Shown here: positions 18,060 to 27,220 of the stretch, one piece after another
Layout: every line of letters starts with the position of its first letter
Numbering within the stretch: position 1 is the stretch's first letter
Assembly (NCBI GenBank): GCA_028282785.1
Contig: JANQHE010000027.1
Span: forward strand, 54,587 to 118,586
DNA: 64,000 nt
DNA from: Bacteroidales bacterium
GTDB taxonomy: Bacteria > Bacteroidota > Bacteroidia > Bacteroidales > UBA12077
Reading direction: 5' to 3'
Position numbers and translations under genes: made by a program
Notes under the pieces: model-generated
Database searches by the model: none
Told to the model about the DNA's origin: nothing
What the model saw: only the letters and a program-made list of their open reading frames with translations

Positions 18060-18887
18060 TTACTCGTTAATAATGATAATGGTTGTGTCTATCTCCACTT
18101 CAGGGTAAAGTATTGCAGAATCAACGGTTAACCATAAATCAATAGTTGATCCCAATCTGATCATTTTATTTTCTCTGTACGAAGGATATTGGCGCCACAC
18201 TTTAGCTTCAATACTATCTGTGCCATCAACAATAGATTCATCATAAATAATGGCACCTAAATTCAAAGCTGATCTCAGAATTCTGTTTTTAGCGTTTTCA
18301 AGAGTGTACAGATTTAAATCGGGAACTTGGGTTTTCTGGTTACTTAATCCCATTCCTAATACTAAATCAATCTTTGACCCCTTTGGTACTAATGTGCCTT
18401 CTTTAATTTCTTCTCCATTATATTTTTGATTCAGTACATTGTTTATGGCTATATCAGGAACATGAATTAACCTGCCTATTTCAAGACCGGCATTTTTTAA
18501 TACAGCTTCTGCTTGCCTGTGTGAAACGCCAATGATATTTGGCATCTTAACTTTTTCAGGATTTGAAGCATTCATAATTAAGAATATTCTTCTATTCTTT
18601 TTTACCTTGAATCCTGGGTTTGGATTTTGCTCAATAACAGTGCCCTTAGGTCTGTTATTATTAAAAACGGAATCAGCTACTTCAATTCGGAGTTTATTCT
18701 TTTTAGCTTTCTTGTTTACTTCTTCTAAAGTCATGCCGGTAAAGTCAGGAACTTCCAATGCCTTTCCATGATGTGTATAGAACCTCAAAATCTGAAATGT
18801 GAAAAATAAAAGTAATATAACTCCTCCAACAGCAAATCCTAAATGTTTAAAGAATGTTTTGCTTGCTATAAATTTGAATAGGGTCAT
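18060..18887 (-). CDS. Membrane-anchored PASTA domain protein
   Basis: A short cytoplasmic tail and one membrane helix (about 15-34) are followed by three PASTA repeats (about 44-110, 112-180 and 183-255). Each has the typical VPDLxG-like opening (VPDFTGMTLEEV, MPNIIGVSHRQA, VPDLNLYTLENA). PASTA domains bind peptidoglycan precursors and elsewhere occur on kinases or penicillin-binding proteins. Here there is no catalytic domain. The protein probably sits in the inner membrane facing the periplasm as a wall-associated factor. It is the first gene of the operon with the T9SS and RluD-type genes. Confidence 0.88.
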   Translation of the reverse strand: MTLFKFIASKTFFKHLGFAVGGVILLLFFTFQILRFYTHHGKALEVPDFTGMTLEEVNKKAKKNKLRIEVADSVFNNNRPKGTVIEQNPNPGFKVKKNRRIFLIMNASNPEKVKMPNIIGVSHRQAEAVLKNAGLEIGRLIHVPDIAINNVLNQKYNGEEIKEGTLVPKGSKIDLVLGMGLSNQKTQVPDLNLYTLENAKNRILRSALNLGAIIYDESIVDGTDSIEAKVWRQYPSYRENKMIRLGSTIDLWLTVDSAILYPEVEIDTTIIIINE

Positions 18888-18980
18888 TATCTGTTGCGCA
18901 ATTTATATAATATAGTTAACGGTGAGACAAATATAAAATTATGTGAGCACAAACTAAAATTAATTCAAAGCAAAATGAAT

Positions 18981-20093
18981 CTAATGTTCCTTAACAACAT
19001 TATAAACAGTGTCTCGTTCAACAGGCTTTTTACCGGCAGTTTTTATTAACTCAATAAGTTCTTTGGTTGTCATAGTAGGTTTTTGATCTTTAGCACCTGC
19101 CATAGAGTAAATCTTTGTTGAGTCATCAATTGTTCCGTCAATATCGTCAACACCAAAAGATAATGAGATTTGAGATACGTCTTTTCCAAGCATAGGCCAA
19201 TATGCTTTAATATGATCGAAATTATCCAGAAATATTCTCGAAATAGCAAACATTTTTAGATCTTCAAGAGTGTTTACCTCGCCCAAATAGGAAAGCGGAT
19301 TATTAGCCATTTTAAATTTTAAAGGAATGAATGTATTAAAGCCATCTGTTTTATCCTGGAGTTCTCTTAATTTATCCAAGTGCTCGATCCTATGCCGATG
19401 ATTTTCCAAGTGGCCATATAACATAGTTGCATTGGATGGTATACCTACACCATGGGCTGCTTCATGAATCCCAAGCCATTGTTTAGCAGTTGATTTTTCA
19501 TGACAAACTTTTTTTCTGATTTCAGGCTCAAAAATCTCTGCCCCACCTCCCGGGATACTATCCAATCCATATTCCTTAAGTTTTATTAAACCTTCTTTTA
19601 GATCAAGTTTAGCTTTTTTTATCATAAAATCAAGTTCAACGGCAGTAAATGCTTTAATGTGGATATTTGGCAAAATTTCTTTTATTTTTTGCATCATCTC
19701 ACCGTAATAATGTATATCACGGTTTGGATGAACACCACCAACAATGTGAATCTCTGTAACTTCGGAATTTCTATATGGTTCAACTTTTTCTAAAATATCA
19801 CTAATAGAATATTCCCAACTACCTTCCTGGTTAATTTTTCTATGGTACGAGCAAAATGTACAATCGTAAATGCAAATATTGGTTGGCTCAATATGAAAGT
19901 TCTTATTGAAATATACCTTATTTTGATTTTTTAAATTATTGAGGTAAGATGCCAAAATTCCTAAAACACCTAAATCAAATTTAAAAAGTTCGATCCCTTC
20001 ATCGATATTTAGTCTTTCCTTATTTTGAATTTTACTTAATATTCCCGTTTGGAACTCAGTTAAGTTTTCTGATGAAATTATATCTTGTATCAA
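18981..20093 (-). CDS. mqnE: Aminofutalosine synthase (radical SAM), menaquinone biosynthesis
   Basis: MqnE joins SAM with 3-[(1-carboxyvinyl)oxy]benzoate to form aminofutalosine in the futalosine route to menaquinone. The radical-SAM cluster motif is C74-X3-C78-X2-C81 (CIYDCTFC). The family marks EIHIVGGVHP and DSIPGGGAEIF are also present. The 370-residue length fits MqnE. The related MqnC is the main alternative, but the EIHIVGG segment favours MqnE. It is monocistronic here, with rpmH upstream in the same direction. Confidence 0.92.
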   Translation of the reverse strand: MIQDIISSENLTEFQTGILSKIQNKERLNIDEGIELFKFDLGVLGILASYLNNLKNQNKVYFNKNFHIEPTNICIYDCTFCSYHRKINQEGSWEYSISDILEKVEPYRNSEVTEIHIVGGVHPNRDIHYYGEMMQKIKEILPNIHIKAFTAVELDFMIKKAKLDLKEGLIKLKEYGLDSIPGGGAEIFEPEIRKKVCHEKSTAKQWLGIHEAAHGVGIPSNATMLYGHLENHRHRIEHLDKLRELQDKTDGFNTFIPLKFKMANNPLSYLGEVNTLEDLKMFAISRIFLDNFDHIKAYWPMLGKDVSQISLSFGVDDIDGTIDDSTKIYSMAGAKDQKPTMTTKELIELIKTAGKKPVERDTVYNVVKEH

Positions 20094-20205
20094 AACGAAT
20101 ATTTTTTAGTGCAAAAATAGAAGAATTTTATTTGATATAAGATGAAAACAAGTAATAAGAGGAGTTTGTTGAGATAAAAACCAGATGTGGAGCATATAAA
20201 TAAAA

Positions 20206-20234
20206 AAGTAAGGAATAAAATACTATTCCTTACT
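20206..20234 (-). terminator. rpmH terminator
   Basis: Perfect 11-bp arms (20206-20216 and 20224-20234) are followed on the minus strand by a run of T (20197-20206 complement). The hairpin lies 27 bp after the rpmH stop. Confidence 0.8.
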
Positions 20235-20260
20235 TTACTTTTTATTATGAGAGTATTAAA

Positions 20261-20419
20261 TTACTTCTTTGAGTTGAATTCGTCAGATACACTTAATTTC
20301 TTTCTTCCTTTTGCTCTACGATTAGCAAGTACTTTTCTTCCATTCACAGATGCCATTCTTTCTCTGAATCCGTGCTTGTTTTTTCTCTTTCTGTTCGAAG
20401 GTTGAAATGTTCTTTTCAT
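20261..20419 (-). CDS. rpmH: Ribosomal protein L34
   Basis: This is a 52-residue gene that is easily missed. Reading the minus strand gives [18 protein letters not shown], then [17 protein letters not shown] and [16 protein letters not shown]. This is the full L34 pattern with a Bacteroidota-type acidic tail. L34 is a basic protein of the large ribosomal subunit. It has its own promoter upstream (20464-20493) and a terminator downstream, so it is expressed as a single gene. The usual rnpA and dnaA neighbours of other phyla are absent. Confidence 0.97.
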   Translation of the reverse strand: MKRTFQPSNRKRKNKHGFRERMASVNGRKVLANRRAKGRKKLSVSDEFNSKK

Positions 20420-20463
20420 CTCGAAATATTTTTACAATGTTTTTACTTTTTCTTTTGGAACTG

Positions 20464-20493
20464 CAAAAGTAATATTTTTTTCTTTCCTGCAAA
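20464..20493 (-). promoter_or_regulatory. rpmH promoter of the Bacteroidota type
   Basis: On the minus strand a TTTG (-33 element, 20490-20493) is followed after 18 bp by TACTTTTG (-7 element, 20464-20471). This matches the TTTG/TAnnTTTG consensus. The leader to the rpmH start is about 40 nt. Confidence 0.65.
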
Positions 20494-20703
20494 AAGAATT
20501 TTGAAATATTATTGATATCAATTCAGAATTTTATCTTTTGTACAAATTTATAAGTGATAGGCTAGTTGATTATCGGATTGTTGGAATAATAATGATGGGT
20601 TATTGGAAAAAGTAAATAGACTGCCTTTCATTAATCCGATATTCCTGTAATCTGAACCTTAGCTAACAGGTATACTCGATTCCGGATATAAATTGTATAT
20701 AAT

Positions 20704-21345
20704 TTAATCAGAATTAATTTGCTTTGAAACCGGTAAGTAAATCACTTTTTTAGTTTCAAAAAAAGATTCGCTAAAGAATTTGGAGATTTCATAAGTAGTA
20801 ATTCGAGCTTCAAATTTCTTCAACTCATCCTTTAAATCACCACCTTTCAAATATAAAATTCCATTTTTTAAATCATTAAAAGAATCCTTTTTTACTTTAT
20901 TTCCTACCCAGTTATAGAACACCGGAAATGCTGTTACAGCACGGCTTATTATAAAATCATACTGTTCTTTAGTCTTTTCTGCTCTTTGCTGTTCGTAGGA
21001 TGTATTATTTAATTGAATTGAGTTTACAACTCCTTCCACAACTTTTATCTTTTTTCCAATTGAGTCTACCAAATGAAAATTGCAATCAGGAAACATAATA
21101 GCGAGTGGAATTCCCGGAAATCCACCACCGGTTCCAACATCAAGAATGCTTGTGCCTTTTTTAAACCGAATTACTTTGGCAATTGCTAAAGAATGAAGTA
21201 TATGCCTTTCATACAGTTGCTCAATATCTTTACGTGAAATAACATTTATTTTATTATTCCATTCCTCATACAGTGTTTTAAGCAATTGAAATTGCAATAT
21301 CTGCTTTTCCGTTAAATCGGGAAAGTATTTTTTTACAATTTCCAT
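20704..21345 (-). CDS. rsmG: 16S rRNA (guanine527-N7)-methyltransferase
   Basis: This cytoplasmic SAM-dependent enzyme methylates G527 in the 530 loop of 16S rRNA. The 213 residues contain the SAM-binding motif ILDVGTGGGFPGIPLAI and the family segment ERHILHSLA before it. The C-terminal KSKQ-type tail is degenerate. It lies 7 bp after the ECF sigma gene in a leftward run. The 280 bp between its stop and rpmH contain only the rpmH promoter. Confidence 0.95.
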   Translation of the reverse strand: MEIVKKYFPDLTEKQILQFQLLKTLYEEWNNKINVISRKDIEQLYERHILHSLAIAKVIRFKKGTSILDVGTGGGFPGIPLAIMFPDCNFHLVDSIGKKIKVVEGVVNSIQLNNTSYEQQRAEKTKEQYDFIISRAVTAFPVFYNWVGNKVKKDSFNDLKNGILYLKGGDLKDELKKFEARITTYEISKFFSESFFETKKVIYLPVSKQINSD

Positions 21346-21352
21346 TTCGAAC

Positions 21353-21955
21353 TTATTTTATATTTGGATTGGAACTTTTTAATATGTTGAAAAGTAATTC
21401 TCTTGCTCTAAATAGTTGAGCTTTAACTGTTCCTATTGGAAGATCAAGCTCTGTTGCAATTTCTTCGTAAGAATATTCTTTAAAATATCTTAACTCAACC
21501 AAGGTTCTGTATCGGGGCTTTAACTTTTCCACCACATCCCTCATTAATGCCATCCTTTGATTTTTAATCATATCTTCTTCAGGATCAGGGGTGTCTGCCT
21601 GTAGAGGTGTGCCAATAGTTTCTTGTTCATCAGTTGTTTGATCAAGAGAAACCACATTTGCTTTCTTTTTTCTTATGAAATCGATACAATTGTTTGTAGC
21701 GATTTTAAAAAGCCATGTACTAAAAGCATAGTTTGGAGTGTACTGGGCAATATTTTTAAATGCTTTTCCAAAAGCCTCAATGGTTAAATCCTCCGCATCA
21801 CTTTTATTATTAACCATTTTAAGAAGCATATAATAAATGGCATCTTTATACCTGTCCAAAAGCTCTGCATAGGCTTTCTCATCACCAGCTATAGCTAGTT
21901 TAACAAGTTTATAGTCTTGTTTTGCTTTATCAGATAGGTTTGGATTTATTTCCAT
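21353..21955 (-). CDS. ECF-type RNA polymerase sigma factor
   Basis: The 200 residues contain a sigma-70 region 2 (YMLLKMVNNKSDAEDLTIEAFGKAFKN, followed by FSTWLFKIATNNCIDFIRKKK). A region 4 helix-turn-helix follows (YEEIATELDLPIGTVKAQLFRARELL). No anti-sigma factor gene is adjacent, so control is probably at transcription or by a distant partner. It overlaps the upstream glycosyltransferase gene by 10 bp and precedes rsmG by 7 bp. Stand-alone ECF sigma genes beside rsmG recur in Bacteroidota. Confidence 0.92.
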   Translation of the reverse strand: MEINPNLSDKAKQDYKLVKLAIAGDEKAYAELLDRYKDAIYYMLLKMVNNKSDAEDLTIEAFGKAFKNIAQYTPNYAFSTWLFKIATNNCIDFIRKKKANVVSLDQTTDEQETIGTPLQADTPDPEEDMIKNQRMALMRDVVEKLKPRYRTLVELRYFKEYSYEEIATELDLPIGTVKAQLFRARELLFNILKSSNPNIK

Positions 21956-23088
21956 TTACGTTTTCTTGTAGTGAAATAATTTGCTAAAATAAATGAAAAA
22001 CTTAAAAATGGCATTATTAAATCGTAAAGAAGTGACGGAATTAATAAATTCTTTTCTTCTAATCGATTCATAGCTGTCTTATATATTGTAAGTTGTAAAA
22101 TCATTCTAAAGCCAAAAGCAGCTAATATATAAATATAAAACTGTTTAAAAAAGATTAATGATAATACAAATAAAATATAAAATGTTACTCTGCTTGTATT
22201 TTCCAGAAAGAGCCTCCATTTTGTTCCAAACTTATAAAGCTTACCAGTAGTCGTATGTCTTTTCTTTTGTTTAAACCAACTGGAAAAAGTCTTTTCAGCC
22301 TCGGATCTTGTAAAAGATTCCTTTGAAATTTCGATTATCGTATTTTTTTTGGTTGCAGCTTCGTTTACAAATAAGTCATCATCACCTGATTCAATATGAT
22401 TATGACTCGCAAATCCTTTGTGTTTAAAGAATAATGATTTTTTGTATGCCAGGTTTCTGCCAACTCCCATGTACGGTTTTCTAGCTATAGCAAATGTTAA
22501 GTATTGTAATGCAATAAATAACGTATCAAATCGAATCAAATTGTTGATAAGTTTTTTTTCTTTTTTATATCCACCATAACCAATGATAAGTTCTTTTTTG
22601 TTGGTGAAGTTTTTCTGCATTTTTTCAACCCATTTGTTACTTTCGGCAACACAATCCGCATCAGTCAAAAGAAGTAATTCGTTTTTTGCAGCCTTTATTC
22701 CGATAGTTAAAGCAAGTTTTTTGCTATGAAAAAACTTCTCGTCTTGCTTTATGGTTGTTGTTTTTAAATGTTTATATTTTTTTTGAAATCGTTCTAACAC
22801 AAATTCGGAGTCATCTTCAGAACAGTCATTTACAACAATTACTTCATATTCAGGATAATCCTGGGTTAAAATTGAAGGGAGGTTTTTCTCGAGATTTTCT
22901 TCTTCGTTACGTGCACAAATAATAACAGAAACAGGTTCTTTTAGTGATTCTTTCTGTTGTTTATTTCTGTAAAGCAAGATACGGGAATAATAAACCAGGT
23001 AAAAATATAATTGAATTAATAAGGTTAGGCCAAATGCTACAAGTATAATATAAATCGGATTTTCTAATACAAAATTAATGTACTCCAC
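21946..23088 (-). CDS. Membrane-associated family 2 glycosyltransferase
   Basis: I place the start at GTG 23088 (VEYINFVLENP), giving 380 residues. The longest frame starts at 23256, but that would run through the tgt start and promoter. An N-terminal helix (about 8-28) precedes a GT2 catalytic domain with PVSVIICARNEEENL, the DCSEDD motif and the metal-binding LLTDADC. The C-terminus has two or three more helices. It probably transfers sugar to a lipid or envelope glycan on the cytoplasmic face. The acceptor is unknown. It is divergent from tgt and heads the operon with the sigma factor and rsmG. Confidence 0.88.
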   Translation of the reverse strand: MEYINFVLENPIYIILVAFGLTLLIQLYFYLVYYSRILLYRNKQQKESLKEPVSVIICARNEEENLEKNLPSILTQDYPEYEVIVVNDCSEDDSEFVLERFQKKYKHLKTTTIKQDEKFFHSKKLALTIGIKAAKNELLLLTDADCVAESNKWVEKMQKNFTNKKELIIGYGGYKKEKKLINNLIRFDTLFIALQYLTFAIARKPYMGVGRNLAYKKSLFFKHKGFASHNHIESGDDDLFVNEAATKKNTIIEISKESFTRSEAEKTFSSWFKQKKRHTTTGKLYKFGTKWRLFLENTSRVTFYILFVLSLIFFKQFYIYILAAFGFRMILQLTIYKTAMNRLEEKNLLIPSLLYDLIMPFLSFSFILANYFTTRKRKWK

Positions 23089-23187
23089 TTTAACGGGATT
23101 TAGTTTATTAAAAAGCAATTTTATTAAACATTTTTGGGTTAAACAAGAATTGTGTTTCGAATAAATGAATATTTTATTCACATTTTT

Positions 23188-23195
23188 TATCTTTG
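23188..23195 (+). promoter_or_regulatory. Probable -7 element for tgt-lptG
   Basis: TATCTTTG matches TAnnTTTG and lies 18 bp before the tgt ATG. No good TTTG is seen at the -33 position. Confidence 0.5.
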
Positions 23196-23213
23196 CCACG
23201 AAATTTAACCCAT

Positions 23214-24344
23214 ATGAAGTTTGAAATATTCGCAAAAGAGCCAAAAACAAAGGCAAGGGCAGGGGAGATAACTACTGATCACGGAAAAATACAAACACCA
23301 ATATTCATGCCTGTTGGCACTGTAGGTAGCGTGAAAGGTGTCAACCAAAAGGATTTAATTGAAGATGTTAGGGCCCAAATTATTTTAGGGAATACATATC
23401 ATTTGTATTTACGTCCGGGGATGGAGACTATGAAAATGGCCGGAGGTTTGCATCAATTTATAAGTTGGGAACGTCCTATTTTAACTGATAGCGGAGGTTA
23501 CCAGGTTTTTTCCTTGGCAGAGAACAGGAAACTGAAAGAAGAGGGAGCACATTTCAGATCGCATATTGATGGTTCAAAACATATTTTTACGCCTGAAAAT
23601 ATTGTTGATATCCAAAGAATAATCGGAGCAGATATCATAATGGCTTTCGATGAGTGTACACCTTATCCTTGTGATTATGATTATGCAAAAAAATCCATGC
23701 AATTAACACATCGCTGGTTGGAAAGGGGCCTTAAGAGATTTGATGAAACCAAACCTTTATATGGTCACAATCAAACTTTTTTCCCAATTGTTCAGGGAAG
23801 TGTGTTTAAGGATCTTCGAATTGAATCTGCCAAAACGATTGCTTCACAAGAACGGGACGGATATGCTATTGGAGGATTATCAGTTGGTGAACCTGTGGAA
23901 GATATGTACGATATGATAGAAGTGGTTAACGAAGTTTTACCGGAAGATAAGCCTCGATATCTAATGGGGGTTGGAACACCTGTAAATATTCTTGAAGCTA
24001 TATCTCGTGGAATAGATATGTTCGATTGTGTTATGCCAACCAGAAATGGCCGAAATGGAATGCTTTTTACTAAGGAAGGTATAATAAACATAAAAAATGT
24101 TAAATGGAAGAACGATTTCTCGGCAATTGAAGAAAATGGTGCTTCCTTTGTAGATACTAAATTTTCGAAAGCTTACTTAAGGCATTTGGTAATTTCCGGC
24201 GAAATGTTAGGTGCACAAATTGCAAGTTTACATAATTTAAGTTTTTATCTTTGGCTGGTTAATGAAGCAAGGCAAAAAATTGTAGAAGGAACTTTCCATT
24301 CATGGAAAAATGAAATGGTTCAAAAATTATCGGTAAGATTATGA
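23214..24344 (+). CDS. tgt: tRNA-guanine(34) transglycosylase, queuosine pathway
   Basis: Tgt swaps guanine-34 of GUN-anticodon tRNAs for preQ1. I start it at ATG 23214 (MKFEIFAKEPKTKARAGEI); the upstream in-frame codons overlap the promoter. Catalytic motifs are present: DSGGYQVFSLAENRK and FDCVMPTRNGRNG. The zinc site is not. Where other bacterial Tgts have CxCxxC, this protein reads GASFVD, although the later zinc histidine position (SLHNL) is kept. Loss of these cysteines seems usual in this phylum. The TGA stop overlaps the lptG-like ATG by 4 bp (ATGA). Confidence 0.95.
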   Translation: MKFEIFAKEPKTKARAGEITTDHGKIQTPIFMPVGTVGSVKGVNQKDLIEDVRAQIILGNTYHLYLRPGMETMKMAGGLHQFISWERPILTDSGGYQVFSLAENRKLKEEGAHFRSHIDGSKHIFTPENIVDIQRIIGADIIMAFDECTPYPCDYDYAKKSMQLTHRWLERGLKRFDETKPLYGHNQTFFPIVQGSVFKDLRIESAKTIASQERDGYAIGGLSVGEPVEDMYDMIEVVNEVLPEDKPRYLMGVGTPVNILEAISRGIDMFDCVMPTRNGRNGMLFTKEGIINIKNVKWKNDFSAIEENGASFVDTKFSKAYLRHLVISGEMLGAQIASLHNLSFYLWLVNEARQKIVEGTFHSWKNEMVQKLSVRL

Positions 24345-25435
24345 GTTTTTTAGGACTTAAAAAGATTGATTTCTACATAATAAAGAAGTTTCTTGGGACT
24401 TACTTTTTTGCTATTGTTATCATTATTAGCATAGCCGTTGTTTTCGATGTGGCAGAGAAGGTAGAAGATTTTATCGAAAAAGAAGCTCCTCTAAGTGCCA
24501 TAGTGTTTGATTACTATATAAATTTCATACCTTATTTTGCCAATCTCTTTAGTTCGTTATTTACATTTATTGCTGTAATCTTTTTTACATCAAAAATGGC
24601 TTACAATACTGAAATAATTGCAATTCTTAGTTCCGGTGTAAGTTTTAGAAGAATGATGTATCCTTATTTTGTGTCGGCCCTGATCATTGCAATTTTTTCG
24701 TTTATTCTGATGGCGTATATCATTCCACCGGCTAATGAGGAAAGAATTGTATTTGAATATACCTATGTGAAGAAACCTGTTCGAAATACAGACAAGGATA
24801 TTCACCGTCAGATTGAGCCGGGTTTATTTGTATATATGAAAAGTTATAATGTTACAAACGATATTGGATATAAGTTTGCCATGGAGAAATTCGAAAATGG
24901 CATTTTAAGATCTAAACTTATTTCCGATTACGCTAAATACGATACTACGTTATCTAAATGGATCATCAGGAATTACTTTATACGCGATATTGATAGTTTA
25001 GGGAATGAAACAATTTCAACCGGAACAAGAATAGATACTACATTGAATATGCTTCCGGAAGAATTTGAAAGGATGGAGAACTTTACAGAGATGATGAATC
25101 TTCCTGAGCTAAATGAATTTATTGATCATCAGCGTATGCAGGGAGCCGATAATATAACGGAGTTGCTTATTAATAAATACGGGCGTTTTGCATATCCGTT
25201 TTCTACATTTATTTTAACACTTATAGGAGTTTCCTTATCATCAAGAAAGGTAAGGGGAGGAATAGGTATGCACATTGGATTCGGATTGTTACTAAGTTTT
25301 TCATATATATTATTTATGCGTTTTACAACAATGTTTGCCATTAACGGAACAATGAATGCTTTATTTGCAGTTTGGTTTCCAAATTTAATTTATGCAATAA
25401 TTGCAGTTTTCTTATATCGATTAGCTCCAAAATAA
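24341..25435 (+). CDS. LptF/LptG-family lipopolysaccharide export permease
   Basis: The 364 residues form the YjgP/YjgQ pattern: three N-terminal helices (about 12-32, 55-75 and 98-120), a periplasmic beta-jellyroll of about 150 residues, and three C-terminal helices. With LptB and a second permease it would extract LPS from the inner membrane and pass it to LptC. Bacteroidota encode LptF and LptG in separate loci, and I cannot tell which one this is. It is translationally coupled to tgt through an ATGA overlap, a frequent pairing in this phylum. Confidence 0.9.
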   Translation: MSFLGLKKIDFYIIKKFLGTYFFAIVIIISIAVVFDVAEKVEDFIEKEAPLSAIVFDYYINFIPYFANLFSSLFTFIAVIFFTSKMAYNTEIIAILSSGVSFRRMMYPYFVSALIIAIFSFILMAYIIPPANEERIVFEYTYVKKPVRNTDKDIHRQIEPGLFVYMKSYNVTNDIGYKFAMEKFENGILRSKLISDYAKYDTTLSKWIIRNYFIRDIDSLGNETISTGTRIDTTLNMLPEEFERMENFTEMMNLPELNEFIDHQRMQGADNITELLINKYGRFAYPFSTFILTLIGVSLSSRKVRGGIGMHIGFGLLLSFSYILFMRFTTMFAINGTMNALFAVWFPNLIYAIIAVFLYRLAPK

Positions 25436-25660
25436 TCTGTATTGTATAACTTATTTCATAACTTTATCACTGAAATCTTAATAAATACTGAATAAATTAT
25501 AGGTCTGGATATTAGTAATTTGGCCTTCTGAGTGCAATATAAAACATGATTAAATTTTCATAAATAAGATGGATTTTGTAATGTTGCACTTATTTTTTTA
25601 AAAGAATGCTTATGAAGAAGCTAACACATCATAAGTAATTATTAACTAAATGAACAATTT

Positions 25661-27208
25661 ATGTCTTTGAAAAGAAAAATTCTTGAACTTCAAAAGAAAC
25701 GGGAAAAAGTTCTTCAGGGTGGTGGTGAGAAAGCCATTGAGAAACAAGTAGCCATGGGGAAAATGACTGCCCGTGAAAGAATTATTACGCTTTTGGATGA
25801 GAATTCATTCCATGAGTATGATTTGTTTGTTGAGCACGAAGCTCGTGACTTCGGTATGGCAACAAAAGTACTTCATGGTGATGGTGTTATAACTGGTACG
25901 GGTACCATTTTTGGAGCACCAATCTGTATTTACGCTCAGGATTTTACTGTTGCAGGTGGATCTTTGGGCTTGATGCATGCAAGAAAAATTACGAAAATCA
26001 TGGATCACGCTATGAAAATGAGAGTTCCTATTATTGGAATTAACGATTCTGGTGGTGCAAGAATCCAGGAAGGAGTTAACTCTTTAGCAGGTTATGGTGA
26101 AATTTTTTATAGAAATACTACCGCCTCCGGAGTTATTCCTCAAATCTCTGTAATCCTTGGTCCTTGCGCAGGCGGTGCAGTATATTCGCCGGCTTTGACA
26201 GATTTTGTTTTTGTTGTTGACAAGATATCAAAAATGTTTATTACCGGGCCAGAGGTAATTAAAACGGTTCTTGGCGAAGAAATTTCAATGGAAGATTTAG
26301 GAGGAGCAAGGGTACATAGCGAGACAACCGGTAATGCCCACTTCTATGCTGAGAGCGAGATTGAATGTTTCGACCAGATTAAAGAACTTATCACATATAT
26401 ACCTTGGAACAATAGTAAAAAAGCTCAACCTTTCGAGGCTAAAGAACCTAAAATCGATCGATATAAAATTGATGAAATTGTTCCGGGAAATCCAAAGGAA
26501 CCTTATGATGTAAGAGATGTGGTTCGTGCGATTACCGATGATTCTGATTTCTTGGAGATCCAGGAATTATGGGCTTCCAATATGGTGATAGGTTTTGGAC
26601 GAATTGATGGACAAACCGTTGGTTTCGTTTGTAATCAACCTCTTGTTTTAGCTGGTGTTCTTGATGTTGACTCATCATGTAAAGCGGCTAGATTTATTCG
26701 TTATTGCGATTCATTTAATATTCCGATTATAACACTGGTTGACCTTCCGGGTTATCTTCCGGGTGTCGACCAGGAGCATGCAGGTGTAATTCGCCACGGT
26801 GCTAAAGTATTATATGCTTACTCTGAAGCTACAGTTCCAAAAATCACCGTAATTTTAAGAAAAGCTTATGGTGGAGGTTATATAGCTATGAACTCACGAC
26901 ACTTAAATGCAGATTTTGTATTTGCATGGCCAGGAGCAGAGATCGCGGTTATGGGACCTGAAGGGGCAGCAAATATTATCTTTAGAAAAGAGATTATGGC
27001 TGCTGAAGATCCTGAAAAAATCAGAAAGCAAAAGGTTAAGGAATATAAAGAGAAATTTGCAAATCCTTATGTTGCTGCGGCTAAAGGTTATGTTGATTCG
27101 GTTATTGAACCGGAAGAAACCAGAAAAATGCTTCTTCATGCATTAGAAGTGTCTCAAAATAAAGTTGATAGGAAACCTATTAAGAAACATGGAATTCCTC
27201 CATTTTAA
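25661..27208 (+). CDS. Acyl-CoA carboxylase/decarboxylase carboxyltransferase subunit (MmdA/PccB type)
   Basis: The 515 residues contain two crotonase-fold halves typical of propionyl-CoA carboxylase beta or methylmalonyl-CoA decarboxylase alpha subunits. Examples are GGARIQEGVNSLAGYGEIF and, in the C-terminal half, VDLPGYLPGVDQEHAG. It transfers CO2 between carboxybiotin and an acyl-CoA, probably propionyl-/methylmalonyl-CoA. The biotin carrier follows 12 bp later. No biotin carboxylase and no membrane MmdB/OadB is adjacent, so the partner that decides between carboxylase and sodium-pumping decarboxylase is elsewhere. Confidence 0.9.
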   Translation: MSLKRKILELQKKREKVLQGGGEKAIEKQVAMGKMTARERIITLLDENSFHEYDLFVEHEARDFGMATKVLHGDGVITGTGTIFGAPICIYAQDFTVAGGSLGLMHARKITKIMDHAMKMRVPIIGINDSGGARIQEGVNSLAGYGEIFYRNTTASGVIPQISVILGPCAGGAVYSPALTDFVFVVDKISKMFITGPEVIKTVLGEEISMEDLGGARVHSETTGNAHFYAESEIECFDQIKELITYIPWNNSKKAQPFEAKEPKIDRYKIDEIVPGNPKEPYDVRDVVRAITDDSDFLEIQELWASNMVIGFGRIDGQTVGFVCNQPLVLAGVLDVDSSCKAARFIRYCDSFNIPIITLVDLPGYLPGVDQEHAGVIRHGAKVLYAYSEATVPKITVILRKAYGGGYIAMNSRHLNADFVFAWPGAEIAVMGPEGAANIIFRKEIMAAEDPEKIRKQKVKEYKEKFANPYVAAAKGYVDSVIEPEETRKMLLHALEVSQNKVDRKPIKKHGIPPF

Positions 27209-27220
27209 ACCTGATAGCTT

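Noticed and set aside
20187..20405. A plus-strand frame opposite rpmH
   Set aside because: It is the antisense of the clear L34 gene.
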